Positions 9,386 through 19,363 are shown, counted from the first letter of the stretch. The stretch is 34,037 bases of DNA from Gemmatimonadota bacterium (GCA_002712305.1 PATE01000031.1:13688-47724); one strand, 5' to 3'. The notes: generated from the sequence alone by a model not told the origin. Numbers and translations are program-made.

Positions 9386-11319
9386 AGCACCTTCTCTGTT
9401 GTCTCGTCGCGGTACAACTGGCGGCCTGTGCCCCCATGATGTCACTGCGCTCGGGGGCTGTGCCATCTCCGAGTGTGGCTGATACACTCCTTGTCGTCGA
9501 TCTCGAGGCAGAGCGGGCCCTGGACGATGCCGTGCTGGCCGCCCGCTGGCGTCTGCTGCGAGCCCTCGACGAGCAGGCCATGGGTCGCTTCGATCCCGCC
9601 CGCCTCGAACTCGATGGTGCATACCATTTGCTGGCGGCAATGGACGACGCACCATCTCTCGACGAGAGTCGCGCAGAATTGCGCCAGGCCGAGGCCGACG
9701 CGGTGGCAGATGCGGTAGAACGGGCCTACATGTCGGTACTACCCCATATCGAGCGACTGTCACCGGACAGCCCACTGACTCTTCTGCTGCGTGAACTCGG
9801 CGAGGAGCATCTCGATCAGCTGCCGCAGGACAAGGTGCCCCTGGTGCGCATTCACCAGGTGTCCCCCGGGTGTGACCTGCCCATCGATGCCAATGAGCGA
9901 GTTGCTGCCAGCATCCATTTCTTCCAGACTCGCGGTCGCGAGACCTGGACAGCCTGGATGCGTCGCTCAGGTCGGTATCGCAATATCATCCTGCCTGTCT
10001 TGCGAGAGGAGAAACTACCAGAGGATCTTCTCTTCCTGTCGATGATCGAGAGTGGATTCAACCCGCGCGCCTACTCTCGTGCCCGGGCAGTCGGTCTGTG
10101 GCAATTCATGGCGTCGACAGGACGACTCGAGGGACTGACCATCGACCACTGGATCGACGAGCGCCGTGATCCGGTGAAGTCGACCCGGGCAGCAGCGCGT
10201 CATCTGCGCCGGCTGTACAAACGGTTCGGCGACTGGCGCCTCGCCGCAGCCGCCTACAACAGCGGCCCTGGGCGAGTGCAGCGTGCCATCGACAAGGCCG
10301 GATCCCGAGATTTCTGGGACCTTGACCTGCCGCGCGAGACACGTAACTACGTCCCCCTTCTCATGGCAGCCGCCGTAATCGCCCAGTCGCCGGAGACCTT
10401 CGGTTTCACCCTACCCGAGCCCGAGGCACCGATCCTGTGGGAGGAAGTGCATCTCAAGCGATTTGTGCACCTGGAAACGGCATCGCGACTGGTCGGACCT
10501 GGTACCGACTTGAAGCATCTGAATCCGGAGTTGAGACGCCCCATCACCCCACCCATGGCAAAGTCGTACCGGCTCAAAGTGCCTCCAGGCACCGGTCGGG
10601 ACCTGCTGGCGAGCTTGGCCGAACTGCCGGCATCAGACCAGCCGGGCGTCTACGAATATTCGGTTCAGCGCGGAGACAATCTGTGGACCATCGGCCGTGC
10701 CTTCGGGGTCTCTTCGACGATGATCGCCGAGGCCAATGGCGTGCGCAACGGACTGATTCGACCTGGACAGACGCTGTTTATCCCCGTGCAGGGTGGCCGG
10801 CCTCCAGCGGACGGTCTCGTACATACCGTGCGCAACGGCGAGTCCTTGTGGACCATCGCGCGACGTTTTGGTACGAGTGTGGCAGACCTGAAGCGCTGGA
10901 ATGGGTTGACCCAGAGCATCATCCGGCCGGATCAGAAGCTGACCGTAGGCAGTCGCCCCACCCAATTGGTCACAGCCAATCGGCGAGTGACGACGACGGA
11001 CAGCCAGGGCCGCATGACTCACGTCGTGCGTGGCGGAGAATCTCTGTGGACCATCTCCCGGCAGTATGAAGTGAAGCTCGATGATCTGCGAGTCTGGAAC
11101 GGGCTGGCCAACGACCTGATCAAGCCGGGCCAGCAGCTCATCGTCAGTGGTGTGGATGAGTCGATCTCGATCTATACCGTCGTTCGTGGTGATACGCTCT
11201 ACAGTATCGCCCGCAAGTTCGGCCTCGACGCCAATGACATTGCGCGCCAGAACAACATGAGTCTCACCTCAACGTTGCTGACGGGCATGGAGTTGCGCAT
11301 CCGTACGGCCATCGAGTGA
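9382..11319 (+). CDS. Lipoprotein lytic transglycosylase (MltD-like), SLT domain plus four LysM repeats
   Basis: Lipobox LAAC; LFLSMIESGFNPRAYSRARAVGLWQFM...AAAYNSGPGRV; four LysM units with pattern V..GD.LW.IAR.F....D...WN.....I.PGQ.L. Confidence 0.92.
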   Translation: MKHLLCCLVAVQLAACAPMMSLRSGAVPSPSVADTLLVVDLEAERALDDAVLAARWRLLRALDEQAMGRFDPARLELDGAYHLLAAMDDAPSLDESRAELRQAEADAVADAVERAYMSVLPHIERLSPDSPLTLLLRELGEEHLDQLPQDKVPLVRIHQVSPGCDLPIDANERVAASIHFFQTRGRETWTAWMRRSGRYRNIILPVLREEKLPEDLLFLSMIESGFNPRAYSRARAVGLWQFMASTGRLEGLTIDHWIDERRDPVKSTRAAARHLRRLYKRFGDWRLAAAAYNSGPGRVQRAIDKAGSRDFWDLDLPRETRNYVPLLMAAAVIAQSPETFGFTLPEPEAPILWEEVHLKRFVHLETASRLVGPGTDLKHLNPELRRPITPPMAKSYRLKVPPGTGRDLLASLAELPASDQPGVYEYSVQRGDNLWTIGRAFGVSSTMIAEANGVRNGLIRPGQTLFIPVQGGRPPADGLVHTVRNGESLWTIARRFGTSVADLKRWNGLTQSIIRPDQKLTVGSRPTQLVTANRRVTTTDSQGRMTHVVRGGESLWTISRQYEVKLDDLRVWNGLANDLIKPGQQLIVSGVDESISIYTVVRGDTLYSIARKFGLDANDIARQNNMSLTSTLLTGMELRIRTAIE

Positions 11320-11377
11320 TGGCGTATCGTAGACGAGTGCGGATGACCGGGTCAGTCCATCTGGGGAGGCCTTCCTT

Positions 11378-11863
11378 GTGCTGAGCGCCGTTCGGCATGC
11401 ATTGCTACTGTGCCTGGCCTTCGTGTTGCAGACGACCTGGATCCCCCACATTCAGATCGCAGGTATCGTCCCCGATCTGGTGCTGTTGCTCGTCGTCTTT
11501 ATCGCCCTCACCAGTGGCCACCTGCAGGCGACGATCTTCGGCTTCGCCATCGGTCTTTGCCAGGACACCTTTGCCCCCACCGAACTTGGACTCAACGCCC
11601 TGATCAATGCAGTCGCCGGATTTGGTGTGGGTGTGACACGCGGGAGATTCGTGGCTGATGCCATCCAGGTCCGATTGACGATCCTCACCGTGGCAGTCCT
11701 CGTCCACGATCTGGGCTACTATGTCCTGCACAGCAACTTCCCCATCCTCGATGTTCCCTATCTGATGTTTCGATTCGGCCTTGGCCATGCTGCGTATACG
11801 GCTGCTTTCGGCTTCGTCGTGGCAGGCTTCCTGCGACTGCGACGCGAATTGATTCCTGTCTGA
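11378..11863 (+). CDS. mreD: Rod shape-determining protein MreD
   Basis: 161-aa multi-TM protein, PDLVLLLVVFIALTSGHLQATIFGFAIGLCQDTFAPTELGLNALINAVAGF; directly upstream of PBP2/RodA. Confidence 0.85.
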   Translation: MLSAVRHALLLCLAFVLQTTWIPHIQIAGIVPDLVLLLVVFIALTSGHLQATIFGFAIGLCQDTFAPTELGLNALINAVAGFGVGVTRGRFVADAIQVRLTILTVAVLVHDLGYYVLHSNFPILDVPYLMFRFGLGHAAYTAAFGFVVAGFLRLRRELIPV

Positions 11864-11873
11864 GGTCGATCGA

Positions 11874-13643
11874 GTGGATCCGGAAATTCTCGAAGATTGG
11901 GACCGGCGTCTACGCGGATTGCTGGTCGCTGTCTGTTTGCTCTTCGCCGTTCTGTTTCTGCGTCTCTTCCACCTGCAGATTACCACCGCCGCCGACTATG
12001 CCAAGGAGTCGGAGGACAATCGCATCGCTCAGCGGCGCGTCAAGGCACCGAGGGGTCTGATTGTCGATCGCGATGACGAAGTGCTGGCACGCAACCGTGC
12101 GTCCTACAGCATCAGTCTGATCCGCGGCAGCACCGAGGATGATGCGCGCTCTGTGGCCGCATTGGAAGAAGCCATTGGCGAACCCGTCAGCTACAGCCGC
12201 CGCAGTGCCAGCGTGCGCCTGAAACGGGATGTCGACTTTCAGACCGTCGCCCTGGTAGAGGAGCGTCTGCGCGGCGATGGATTCCCACTGCACGTAGACA
12301 TCGAGCCTCAACGGGACTATCCCTATGGAGAGTTGACGGCCCATATCATCGGCTACATGGGGGAGTTGCGCGAAGAGGAAGCCGCGTCGGCGACCGGCCG
12401 TTATCTGCTCGGGGACTATGTTGGAAAGACGGGGCTCGAGAAGGTCTACGAGGATTCCCTTCGCGGAGTTGACGGTGTGAGTTATGTGGAGATGGATGCT
12501 CGCCTGCGGATCAAGGACGAACACCCCTTCCCCGACCGTGAACAGGCGCCGATACCAGGCCACGACCTGCGCCTGACGCTCGATCTGGATATCCAACGCG
12601 CTGCGGCGCAAGCCATGCCGGACACACTTGCCGGCTCGGTTGTTGCCATCGATGCGCGCACGGGGGCCGTGCTCGCCATGGTCTCACACCCCTCATTCGA
12701 TCCGAATGTGTTCGTCAGTTACCGCGCTCAGGATGAACGACGCCAGATCGTGCAGGACTCCCATCGGCCCCTTCTGAATCGAGCCGTCTCTGGTCTGTAT
12801 CCACCGGGATCTACTCTGAAGCTTGTCGGTGCCGTTGCAGCGCTGGAAGCGGGGATCACGGACACACTTTCGACGTTTGAGGCCTGCGCCGGGTCTCTCC
12901 AGGTGGGGGATGTCGTATTCCGCTGCAACAATCGTGACGGCCATGGTGAACTGAATCTGCTCGACGCGACCGCTTCGAGCTGCAATATCTACTTCAACCA
13001 CCTTGCCTTGATCCTCGGCATTGAGACGTGGCACGAGTATGGCCGTCGTTTTGGGTTTGGGATCTCCACTGGAATCGACCTGGATCCCGAAGAGCAGCCG
13101 GGACTGCTGCCCGATCGACAATATCATATCGAACGCGAGGGCTGGGTGACGGGACACCTGATGAACCTCGTGATCGGTCAGGGATACATGCTCGTGACAC
13201 CGCTGCAGGTGGCCCGCTACGCGGCGGCCCTGGGCAATGGTGGTGTACTGGTGACCCCCCATTTCTATGGTGAAGCGCCACCGACGCAGCAGATTGAAGG
13301 TGTGTCGCCAGAGACCTGGGAAACGGTCAGACTGGGAATGCACCGCGTCGTCTATGGAGAGAATGGCACGGGTCGGCGAGCACGGGTGGCCGGCATCGAA
13401 GTGGCCGGCAAGTCAGGCACGGCCCAAGGGCCGAGAACCAACGACGACGCCTGGTTCGTCGCCTTTGCCCCCTATGATGACCCCCAGATCGCCGTCGCCG
13501 TCGTCGTCGAGGATGGGGGCGGAGGTGGTGCGACGGCTGCGCCGGTGGCGGGAGCGGTCATTCGGGCGTATCTGGAAGATCAAGCACGTCGGCAGCAGGC
13601 GGTCTCCGCCGAAACGCTACAGACACCGGAGCCAGGCTCATGA
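11874..13643 (+). CDS. mrdA: Penicillin-binding protein 2 (elongation transpeptidase)
   Basis: RGLIVDRDDEVLARN, GKTGLEKVYE, PPGSTLK (SxxK), SSCN, KSGTAQ motifs. Confidence 0.95.
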   Translation: MDPEILEDWDRRLRGLLVAVCLLFAVLFLRLFHLQITTAADYAKESEDNRIAQRRVKAPRGLIVDRDDEVLARNRASYSISLIRGSTEDDARSVAALEEAIGEPVSYSRRSASVRLKRDVDFQTVALVEERLRGDGFPLHVDIEPQRDYPYGELTAHIIGYMGELREEEAASATGRYLLGDYVGKTGLEKVYEDSLRGVDGVSYVEMDARLRIKDEHPFPDREQAPIPGHDLRLTLDLDIQRAAAQAMPDTLAGSVVAIDARTGAVLAMVSHPSFDPNVFVSYRAQDERRQIVQDSHRPLLNRAVSGLYPPGSTLKLVGAVAALEAGITDTLSTFEACAGSLQVGDVVFRCNNRDGHGELNLLDATASSCNIYFNHLALILGIETWHEYGRRFGFGISTGIDLDPEEQPGLLPDRQYHIEREGWVTGHLMNLVIGQGYMLVTPLQVARYAAALGNGGVLVTPHFYGEAPPTQQIEGVSPETWETVRLGMHRVVYGENGTGRRARVAGIEVAGKSGTAQGPRTNDDAWFVAFAPYDDPQIAVAVVVEDGGGGGATAAPVAGAVIRAYLEDQARRQQAVSAETLQTPEPGS

Positions 13644-14863
13644 AACGAGAGCTGGACCTGAGCCTGCTCGTGGCGGTGGGCATGACGATCATCTTCGGGA
13701 TCACGATGATCTATTCGGCAGCCAGCGGCTCTACGCTCTGGCGATCGCAGGCGATCTACGCCTTTCTCGCCGTCGCCGCCGCCGTGGCGATCGTCTACGT
13801 CCCCGACAAGCTGTTCTACGACCTCACCTACGCGCTCTACGCCTTCGGGTTGTTGACGCTGCTGGCAGTCCTGGCCTTCGGCACGGGCGAACCAGCGCGC
13901 TGGTTGAGTCTGACGCCCGGAGGATCGCTTCGCATTCAGCCATCGGAGTTCGCCAAGATCACGACGGTGATGGCCCTGGCGCGTTTTCTGGGTGATCGGA
14001 GCTCCGAGCAGGTCGTGTCGCCTCGTGCGATCATCGGCGCTGTCGTCATTTCTATGATCCCCATCGCACTCGTGTCGCGGCAGCCAGATCTGGGCACGGC
14101 GGTCTCCTTTGGTGCTCCCTTGATTCCCATGCTCTACTGGGCGGGAATGCGCCCACTTCACATTTTCTTCCTCGTGGCACCCCTGTTGAGCGTCGTCTGC
14201 TCCTTCGAACCGCTGTGGCAGGATCAGGCACCCATCGTTTTTGCCTTGTATATCATCGTCAGTTCCGTGGTCATTCAACTGCTGCTTGCCCGGCTCTGGG
14301 TTACCCTTTCCATGCTGGCAGTGAATCTGTCCGCCGGTCTGGTGACCGTGTATCTGTGGGCCAATTTCCTGCTTGCTTACCAGAAGGCACGTGTACTGAC
14401 CCTGCTCGACCCGGAGCGCGATCCTCTTGGGACAGGGTGGAACATCATCCAGTCGAGAATCGCCATCGGCTCAGGTGGCCCCACGGGCAAAGGGTTCCTG
14501 CAAGGCACACAGACGAAGTATGAGTTCCTTCCGGCGGCTCATACGGACTTCATCTTTTCGGTCATCGGTGAGGAACTCGGCTTCATGGGCGCCGTCTTTG
14601 TATTGGCATTGTTCCTCTTCCTGATCTGGCGCGCTCTCTATATCGGCACGATGGCCAATTCGCGTTTCGCCAGTCTGCTCGCCGTCGGACTTGGATCGAT
14701 CCTTACATTCCATGTCTTCGTCAACGTGGGTATGACCATCGGTGTCATGCCGGTCACGGGCCTGCCTCTCCCATTCCTCAGCTATGGCGGATCATCACTG
14801 ATGACCAACGCTCTCGCCGTCGGGCTGCTGCTTCACATTTACGCCCATCGTCACGAATACTGA
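13640..14863 (+). CDS. rodA: Rod shape-determining protein RodA (SEDS glycosyltransferase)
   Basis: RWLSLTPGGSLRIQPSEFAKI, RQPDLGTA, GSGGPTGKGFLQGTQTKYEFLPAAHTDFIFSVIGEELGF, GLPLPFLSYGGSS. ATGA overlap with PBP2. Confidence 0.96.
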   Translation: MKRELDLSLLVAVGMTIIFGITMIYSAASGSTLWRSQAIYAFLAVAAAVAIVYVPDKLFYDLTYALYAFGLLTLLAVLAFGTGEPARWLSLTPGGSLRIQPSEFAKITTVMALARFLGDRSSEQVVSPRAIIGAVVISMIPIALVSRQPDLGTAVSFGAPLIPMLYWAGMRPLHIFFLVAPLLSVVCSFEPLWQDQAPIVFALYIIVSSVVIQLLLARLWVTLSMLAVNLSAGLVTVYLWANFLLAYQKARVLTLLDPERDPLGTGWNIIQSRIAIGSGGPTGKGFLQGTQTKYEFLPAAHTDFIFSVIGEELGFMGAVFVLALFLFLIWRALYIGTMANSRFASLLAVGLGSILTFHVFVNVGMTIGVMPVTGLPLPFLSYGGSSLMTNALAVGLLLHIYAHRHEY

Positions 14864-15957
14864 TGCGACTGCTCATCCGCCTTCGCCGTCAGCAGTGGCT
14901 CCTTGCCGTTTTGGGTGTGTTCGTTGTGCAGAATCACTGTGGAGTGCCGGGCGTCAAGCATGACCAACTCGCCGTGCATCTGCTGGAGAGAGGTCAGTTT
15001 GAGCGCGCTCGCCGCGAAGCGGATCGTGCCCTGCGCGAGGATCCGGATGATGCGGACATGCGTGTCATCGCCGCCCTCGCGGAGGCGAGCCTCGGCAAAT
15101 TCGATGAGAGCGTGGACGCCCTCTCAGATGCACTCCGGCGCAACCCTGCAGATCCTCGGCTGTATGCTGCCCTCCGATCCTTCTGCGACCAACCCGAATG
15201 CGCAGGCCTGGCTGTCACTGCCCTCCAGAGTCTCCAACAGGAGTTGGAGGACAACTGGTATGTGAATGCGAACCTCGGCTGGGCCCTCGCCGCCGCTGGA
15301 GACACGGAGCGCGCTCTGAATCAGCTAGAGGAGGCCGTAGCGAATCTGTCAGCGGATGTGGACGAAACGGAGCAGATCGTCGCCCACCACCAGCTTTCGC
15401 GCCTGTATCTGGACGGTAGCAGGTATGCCGATGCGGCGCGGGTGCTGGAAGGGGCCCTCATCCTTCGTCCTCAGGACCCGCGACTGCTGATCGGGATCGG
15501 TGAATGCCAGCTGCGCCAGGGAGACGAAGAGGGCGCCGAACCCTACTTCAAGCGCGCCCTCGACGCAGCCCCGAATCGGGTGGAAGCAGCTTCCCTCATC
15601 GCTCAGGTTCACTATGCTTCCGGCTTGCCTCGAGGCGCCATCGACTACTACGAAGTGGCCGCCCACGAGCCGACGGTCACGCCGCTGGTGCTCAACAACC
15701 TCGCGTGGACGTACGCCGAGGAGAGCATCGAGCTCGACCGCGCCGAGAGTCTGTCTCTACGCGCGGTGAAGGCGGACGTGGACAATGTCGTTTACCTCGA
15801 CACCTATGCCGAGGTCCTGTTTCGACAGGGCCGGACAGAACGTGCCGTTGCCCTGATGAAACGCGCCATCGAGTTGGAGCCGGAAGGGGGCGAGCACTAC
15901 GAATACCTGCGAGGCCAGCTCGTTCGGTTCGAGGCCAGGATCGCCAGCCTGCCCTAG
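14863..15957 (+). CDS. Tetratricopeptide repeat protein (exported or lipoprotein)
   Basis: Several TPR units (GQFERARREADRALREDPDDADMRVIAALAEASLGKFDES...; LNNLAWTYAEESIELDRAESLSLRAV). TGATG overlap with rodA. Confidence 0.85.
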   Translation: MRLLIRLRRQQWLLAVLGVFVVQNHCGVPGVKHDQLAVHLLERGQFERARREADRALREDPDDADMRVIAALAEASLGKFDESVDALSDALRRNPADPRLYAALRSFCDQPECAGLAVTALQSLQQELEDNWYVNANLGWALAAAGDTERALNQLEEAVANLSADVDETEQIVAHHQLSRLYLDGSRYADAARVLEGALILRPQDPRLLIGIGECQLRQGDEEGAEPYFKRALDAAPNRVEAASLIAQVHYASGLPRGAIDYYEVAAHEPTVTPLVLNNLAWTYAEESIELDRAESLSLRAVKADVDNVVYLDTYAEVLFRQGRTERAVALMKRAIELEPEGGEHYEYLRGQLVRFEARIASLP

Positions 15958-16021
15958 ATCGATCGCGTGCTGCGGTATCCTCATCCTGGCGGAGCGGTTT
16001 CTCCACCGATATCGCATCGAC

Positions 16022-16369
16022 ATGCAACGCTTGCATCTCTGTGGTTTTACGCCCGAAGCGCGCAGTTGGCTTCGGCGCCAGGACTGGCGAGGCAACAATG
16101 TGCGGGAGCTCGACGTGATCGTGAAGCGAGTGGTGCTTCAGTGTGATGACGAGTGGGTGGGCGTCGATGATCTTCGCCGTGCGACGGGTGAATCACTACC
16201 GGTAGGCTCCCACGTGGAAGAGCGGGTCCGCATGGAGGAAGCACTGCACCGTTGCTCTGGCAACATTGCCGCCACCGCTCGCGAACTCGGCCTTAAGCGT
16301 TCGACGCTCTTCGATCGGCTGCGACGTCATCAGATTGATCTGCCTCGGACCTCCGGCAAAGACCCATGA
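16022..16369 (+). CDS. Stand-alone Fis-type HTH protein, C-terminal remnant of a sigma54 (NtrC-family) activator
   Basis: W.GNNVRELDVIVKRVVL matches the C-terminal lid of sigma54 AAA+ domains; MEEALHRCSGNIAATARELGLKRSTLFDRLRRHQI is a Fis HTH. ATGA overlap with the downstream gene. Confidence 0.7.
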   Translation: MQRLHLCGFTPEARSWLRRQDWRGNNVRELDVIVKRVVLQCDDEWVGVDDLRRATGESLPVGSHVEERVRMEEALHRCSGNIAATARELGLKRSTLFDRLRRHQIDLPRTSGKDP

Positions 16370-17286
16370 GTGAACTGCCTGCTGATTGGCAGTCCGCCCT
16401 GCGCCGTCGTCAAGCCCTGCTCACCGACGAGCGTTGCCTCCGATTGCTGCATCGGGAAGTCCCGTCTCTTCGATGTGATCGGTTTGATACCGTCTGCTGG
16501 GCCTATTGGTACTCGGAAGCCGATCCCTCCGACGAGATTCGTTCACATCTGGATGCACTGTGCGAGGCGGTGGGCGTGCACCACTGGCACCTGCACGGCA
16601 TGAGCGATCGTGGCAAGGATCCACAGCGCCGTCGACATTGGTCGTCTTCAGAAGCACCCGTGGAATGGCGGGCCACGGAGGCAGATCTGTGTTTCGTCAT
16701 GCGTGCCGATCGTGGCCAGTCACCTGGTCTCTTCCTGGACCAGCGGATCCACCGGCGCTGGGTTCGCGAGCATGCGTCGGGTCGGCGGGTGGCCAATCTG
16801 TTCTCCTACACTGGAGCATTTGGCCTCGCAGCGGCCTCAGGTGGCGCGACGCAGGTCGAGCAGATCGATGTGAGTCGGTCCTACCTGGACTGGAGTGCAG
16901 AGAATGCCCAGTTGAATGAGCTCAGCGGACAGACTACCGAGGCAAGGGTCGATGCAGGGCTGTTCTTGCAGGGATGCCGGAAGCGAAATCGCCAGTTTGA
17001 TGCCATCATCTGCGATCCCCCGTCCTTTGCCAGAGCGTCACGCCGGGGAACTGCCACGTGGAGAGTTGTCGACGATCTTCCACGACTCGTTGAGATGGCG
17101 CTGGAGAGCCTGACGGAGGGGGGCTGGATGCTGGTGACCAGCAACCATGAAGGCTGGTCTCAGACGCAGATGGCAGACGGTCTGGCCAAGGTGGGTGCGC
17201 GAGTCGAACCGGCTGCGGGACCGGGGGGAGATTTCGAGACCGCAGAAGATGAATCACTCCTGAAAGGATTCATCCTCTGGCGGTAG
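16366..17286 (+). CDS. SAM-dependent rRNA methyltransferase, RlmI/RlmK-like
   Basis: GLFLDQR, VANLFSYTGAFGLAAASGGA, DAIICDPPSFAR motifs. Confidence 0.85.
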   Translation: MSELPADWQSALRRRQALLTDERCLRLLHREVPSLRCDRFDTVCWAYWYSEADPSDEIRSHLDALCEAVGVHHWHLHGMSDRGKDPQRRRHWSSSEAPVEWRATEADLCFVMRADRGQSPGLFLDQRIHRRWVREHASGRRVANLFSYTGAFGLAAASGGATQVEQIDVSRSYLDWSAENAQLNELSGQTTEARVDAGLFLQGCRKRNRQFDAIICDPPSFARASRRGTATWRVVDDLPRLVEMALESLTEGGWMLVTSNHEGWSQTQMADGLAKVGARVEPAAGPGGDFETAEDESLLKGFILWR

Positions 17287-17334
17287 AGTCGGTATGCCAC
17301 CAGGTGTTCCCGGTTGGCGCCGAAGAGGGCTCCC

Positions 17335-18093
17335 CTAGTCGTCGAACCAGACGCGACGGGCCGTATCACCAAAGATCGCCGACTGTTCCGTTTCGGAGAG
17401 GTCGGAGAAATACTCTCGGGGAATCTGCAGCGAATTGGCGTACCCTTCTCGACTGCTGACCGGCGGGTAGTCGCTGCCCCACATCAACCGGTCCGCCCCG
17501 AAAGCCTCCAGCGCCATTGTCGGGAGTGGCGAGATCGGGTCGAAGGGCATCGGCACGGGGCAGATTTCGCCAAATCCAGGCATTTTCATGGTCAGGTTAT
17601 CAAACCTGGACAGTTCGAGTGCCTTCACGAACACGTCATATGGCGGCTGCGCCTTGTCACCTACTCCTCCGAGATGCTCGAGCACGATCGACAGATCGGG
17701 AAAGTGCTCGATCACTTCGGCGAAGGCGCCGCCAACGATCAGTTCTGGTTTGCAGGGGGCGCTCACGACCAGACCACACTCGTGAGCGGCGCGCCAGATG
17801 GCCAACGGGTCGGTCGATGTCGAACGAGCATCGACCCGCAGGCGAATCCCCCTGATCCCAGCATCCGCCCATCTGCGCACGGCGGTTCCGTCATCGGATG
17901 GATCCACGATCATCGCCGCAGCCAGACGCCCCGCGTGCCGCTCGAGACAATCGATCAGATACGTGTTGTCGCTGTTGCCAGCATACTGGATGAGCACGGC
18001 CCGATCGACACCGTTTTGATCCATGTGATACAGCAGGGACTTCACTGGCTCGTATTTGAGCAGGCCAGCGTGGCAGTGCGTGTCGATGATCAT
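17335..18093 (-). CDS. Amidohydrolase family (TIM-barrel metal-dependent hydrolase)
   Basis: N-terminal MIIDTHCHAGL; LEHLGG and MWGSDYP motifs. Confidence 0.88.
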   Translation of the reverse strand: MIIDTHCHAGLLKYEPVKSLLYHMDQNGVDRAVLIQYAGNSDNTYLIDCLERHAGRLAAAMIVDPSDDGTAVRRWADAGIRGIRLRVDARSTSTDPLAIWRAAHECGLVVSAPCKPELIVGGAFAEVIEHFPDLSIVLEHLGGVGDKAQPPYDVFVKALELSRFDNLTMKMPGFGEICPVPMPFDPISPLPTMALEAFGADRLMWGSDYPPVSSREGYANSLQIPREYFSDLSETEQSAIFGDTARRVWFDD

Positions 18094-18108
18094 GGATGAT
18101 CGGTCGGT

Positions 18109-18885
18109 TCAGGCGACGGCGGCGTCGAGGGTTTCGCCTAGTTCTCGAGCCAGAGAACGATAGTTCTCGGCGCCCGTCGAGCGTGGCTCGTAGAAGATGA
18201 CGGGTTTGCCGAAACTCGGCGCCGCCGCAAGGGTGACATTCCGCTTGATGAGCGTGTCGTACACCTTCTCGTTGAAATACGACTTCACCTCAGCCGCGAC
18301 GCGCTTCGACAACTGCAGGCGCTCGTCATACATCGTCAACAGCACTCCCTCGATCTGCAGATCCGGGTTCAGATACCGTTGTACGAGTTGAATCGAGTTG
18401 AGCAGTTTGCTCAGCCCTTCCAGCGCGTAGTATTCGCATTGGACGGGGATCAACACCGAGTCCGCCGCGGTCAGGGCGTTGACGGTCAGCAACCCCAAAG
18501 AAGGGGGGCAGTCGACGATGATGAACTCGTAATCGTCGCGGACCGATTCGAGCGACTCGGACAGTCGCTGCTCTCGCCCGAGGACGGCGGCCATTTCAAC
18601 TTCGGCGCCGGCAAGCGAAATGTGTGAGGGAGCGACGTCGAGACCCGGCGTCTCCACGGTACAGATCACGGCTTCGAGGGGGGCCTGCCCGAGGATCACA
18701 TCGTACACGGAGCCGTCAGAGCGGCTCATCCCTGCCTCGCAGCCGCTGGTGGCGTTGGCCTGTGGGTCAAGATCGATCAGTAGCGTGCGATGCCCCTCCG
18801 TCGCCAGACATGCTGACAGATTGACGGCGGTGGTGGTCTTGCCGACCCCACCCTTCTGATTGGCAATCGCGATGACTCGACCCAC
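18109..18885 (-). CDS. parA: ParA/Soj-family chromosome partitioning ATPase
   Basis: Deviant Walker [49 protein letters not shown]. Confidence 0.93.
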   Translation of the reverse strand: MGRVIAIANQKGGVGKTTTAVNLSACLATEGHRTLLIDLDPQANATSGCEAGMSRSDGSVYDVILGQAPLEAVICTVETPGLDVAPSHISLAGAEVEMAAVLGREQRLSESLESVRDDYEFIIVDCPPSLGLLTVNALTAADSVLIPVQCEYYALEGLSKLLNSIQLVQRYLNPDLQIEGVLLTMYDERLQLSKRVAAEVKSYFNEKVYDTLIKRNVTLAAAPSFGKPVIFYEPRSTGAENYRSLARELGETLDAAVA

Positions 18886-18909
18886 TGTCAGCCCCTCTTT
18901 GGCGCGGAC

Positions 18910-18943
18910 AAAAAAAGCACGGCTGCATTGGGTGACAGCCGTG
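18910..18943 (-). terminator. Rho-independent terminator (minus strand)
   Basis: Perfect 8-bp stem CACGGCTG/CAGCCGTG with 10-nt loop; on the minus strand the stem is followed by TTTTTTT. Confidence 0.75.
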
Positions 18944-19165
18944 TGACGGGGAGCGCAATATAGCCTGTCGCTGCAAGAGGCGTCAAGGCACGGAACAGGT
19001 CTCGTACTGCTCTTGCTGTTCGACGGGATGTTTAGCCGCGGCGCCTGGCTCAGAAGCTGGCAACGATCACGCCGGGCAGCCCACTTGGAGGCATGCTCAG
19101 CGCGTTCGGCGAAAGAAAAGTGTTAGACGGTAGATCTGTTTCGGTTGAGGCGAGGTCCGCCGACG

Positions 19166-19297
19166 TCAACCGGACACGCCGGCGAGCGCCGCCAGCAGTG
19201 CGCCGAGAAACAGACCGGTCGATACGAAGAAGAAGGCGCCAAGACGCATCATGACGGTGCCCTTGGAAACTCGACTTCTCGGGGTTACGCTCTCCAT
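19166..19297 (-). CDS. Putative small single-pass membrane protein (43 aa), absent from the supplied ORF track
   Basis: MESVTPRSRVSKGTVMMRLGAFFFVSTGLFLGALLAALAGVSG*. AGGAGG 9 nt upstream of ATG; basic N-terminus then about 22 hydrophobic residues. Confidence 0.6.
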   Translation of the reverse strand: MESVTPRSRVSKGTVMMRLGAFFFVSTGLFLGALLAALAGVSG

Positions 19298-19363
19298 TGC
19301 TCGATTCCTCCTCGGGGGGTCTGCTTTTAGTATCGGCAGCCCACGTGTTCCCTTTAGCCATCA

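Noticed and set aside
11910-14278. Long minus-strand ORFs (11910-12611, 12693-13343, 13580-14278) opposite PBP2/RodA
   Set aside because: Shadow ORFs of strongly supported plus-strand genes; low-complexity His/Arg/Asp-rich translations with no recognisable domain.
16047-17372. Minus-strand ORFs opposite the Fis-like and methyltransferase genes
   Set aside because: Antisense frames to well-supported coding sequence.
17314-18099. 261-aa plus-strand ORF opposite the amidohydrolase
   Set aside because: Antisense to a gene with clear MIIDTHCHAG and GSDYP motifs; its translation shows no family signal.
19295-19330. tRNA/tmRNA T-arm-like string (CTCGATTCCTCC)
   Set aside because: No acceptor stem, anticodon arm or CCA context; explained by the complement of the small ORF's AGGAGG site.
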